DNA of 64,000 nucleotides from Persicobacter sp. CCB-QB2. Lineage in GTDB: Bacteria; Bacteroidota; Bacteroidia; Cytophagales; Cyclobacteriaceae. Shown in pieces: positions 63,591 to 64,000 of the stretch. The stretch's first letter is position 1, and each line of letters opens with the position of its first letter. A program made the position numbers and the translations under genes. The stretch covers positions 806,001 through 870,000 of the forward strand of contig NZ_LBGV01000001.1 in NCBI RefSeq assembly GCF_001274635.1, written 5' to 3'. Under the pieces are notes generated by a model. The model ran no database searches, was not told the DNA's origin, and saw nothing but the letters and a program-made list of their open reading frames with translations.

Positions 63591-63897
63591 CAATTGTCGT
63601 ACGTCTTCGCACACGGAACTTCGGAGTCTAGCAGGGATGTTGCGCAGTGACTACGATCCTGTCCACGGAATTTAGCAGTTGGTCTTTTGATGCTCGAAGG
63701 GTTTATCGTAACCCTTAGATCCGGAAAGGATTATTGGGTCAGCAAATTTCACTTACCCCCTCTGTTCAAAGCAACGCGCTTTAAACAAATCCAACAAAAA
63801 CGAAATCAAATCCGTCAAAGTGGTGATCGGCAACAGCGGGCCACTATTTTTTATCCCTTGGGGAAAAATGCTTAAATTGCCTTATAAAGCATGTAAC
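63591..63897 (+). repeat. repeated leader upstream of AAA-ATPase/DUF1703 gene, copy 2
   Basis: About 305 bases matching 36992-37292 along its full length. Shared blocks include GCAGGGATGTTGCGC, GACTACGATCCTGTCCACGG, TCAGCAAATTTCACTTACCC and CAAACAAATCCAACAAAAAC. It ends at the ATG of the next gene. Confidence 0.82.
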
Positions 63898-64000
63898 ATG
63901 AAAAGACTTCCCATCGGCCTATCCGATTTCAGACAAATCCGCAATGAAGATGCTTATTATATCGATAAGTCCCTCTTCATTGAGGAACTGATGCGAAATA
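63898..64000 (+). CDS. AAA-ATPase-like / DUF1703 protein, N-terminal part
   Basis: The first 34 residues, MKRLPIGLSDFRQIRNEDAY YIDKSLFIEELMR, match the opening of the protein at 37293 (GVSDFQEIINANAYYVDKTLFIEELL). The gene runs off the right edge of the window. It lies behind the same repeated leader as its paralogue. Confidence 0.88.
   Translation, partial: MKRLPIGLSDFRQIRNEDAYYIDKSLFIEELMRN

Larger units (their letters stand above)
63062..63897. other. gene-free stretch of repeat remnants
   Basis: From left to right: a decayed copy of the DUF1703 leader (63112-63210), ~240 bases without recognised features apart from a small CAAGCC/GGGCTTG hairpin near 63290, an IS256 left-end stub, and a good copy of the DUF1703 leader. 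No coding sequence is supported. Confidence 0.6.

Overview
The window looks like chromosome of a Bacteroidota bacterium, probably in the Cytophagales. The reasons are two SusC/SusD pairs, an ECF sigma/FecR pair feeding a SusC with an STN domain, many small lipoproteins with a Cys lipobox, DUF4249, Rpn-like and AAA-ATPase/DUF1703 nuclease families, and start regions without clear Shine-Dalgarno sequences. The genus cannot be fixed from the sequence. No rRNA, tRNA or CRISPR array was seen.

Layout. 0-2 kb: tail of a short-chain dehydrogenase, a membrane protein and an AraC regulator. 2-3 kb: Rpn-type nuclease/transposase. 3.5-12 kb: ECF sigma factor divergent from FecR, SusC, SusD and two glycerophosphodiester phosphodiesterases. 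12.7-17.4 kb: lipoprotein, TonB receptor and DUF4249 lipoprotein. 18.6-22.6 kb (minus): TonB receptor followed by beta-propeller phytase. Together 3.5-22.6 kb reads as a region for taking phosphate from organic phosphate esters. 22.9-28.8 kb: a decayed tandem duplication of [cyclase / unknown protein / threonylcarbamoyl-AMP synthase], with an IS256-family element and its 8-bp target duplication in the first copy of the unknown gene. 28.8-36.2 kb: phosphoglycerate kinase, small lipoproteins, a GAF sensor and a subclass B1 metallo-beta-lactamase. 36.7-39 kb: RHS fragment and an AAA-ATPase/DUF1703 gene. 40.1-47.5 kb: phenylalanine/tyrosine degradation (phenylalanine hydroxylase, HPPD, homogentisate dioxygenase, fumarylacetoacetase, succinyl-CoA:3-ketoacid CoA transferase, flavin reductase). 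48-53.7 kb: berberine-bridge-type oxidase, an unknown membrane protein, a hotdog thioesterase and a C1 peptidase. 54.4-62.1 kb: a second SusC/SusD locus flanked by two surface lipoproteins. 62.6-64 kb: dihydrofolate reductase, an IS256 stub and the start of a second DUF1703 gene.

Three dispersed non-coding repeat families run through the window. M1 is a 220-224 bp element with inverted ends bounded by TTAA, in eight copies; one copy splits a gene, and removing it restores the frame. M2 is a ~162 bp element with 17-bp inverted ends in two full copies plus a 57-bp deletion derivative. The third is a REP-like GC-rich element in four copies. A ~300 bp leader in front of DUF1703 genes is also repeated.

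Eleven reading-frame breaks in nine otherwise good genes are each repaired by adding one base, nearly always to a G or C run. This looks like homopolymer under-calling in the sequence rather than real gene decay, and it affects phytase, beta-lactamase, phenylalanine hydroxylase, homogentisate dioxygenase, one SusC and others. The genes are reported as single features spanning the breaks.
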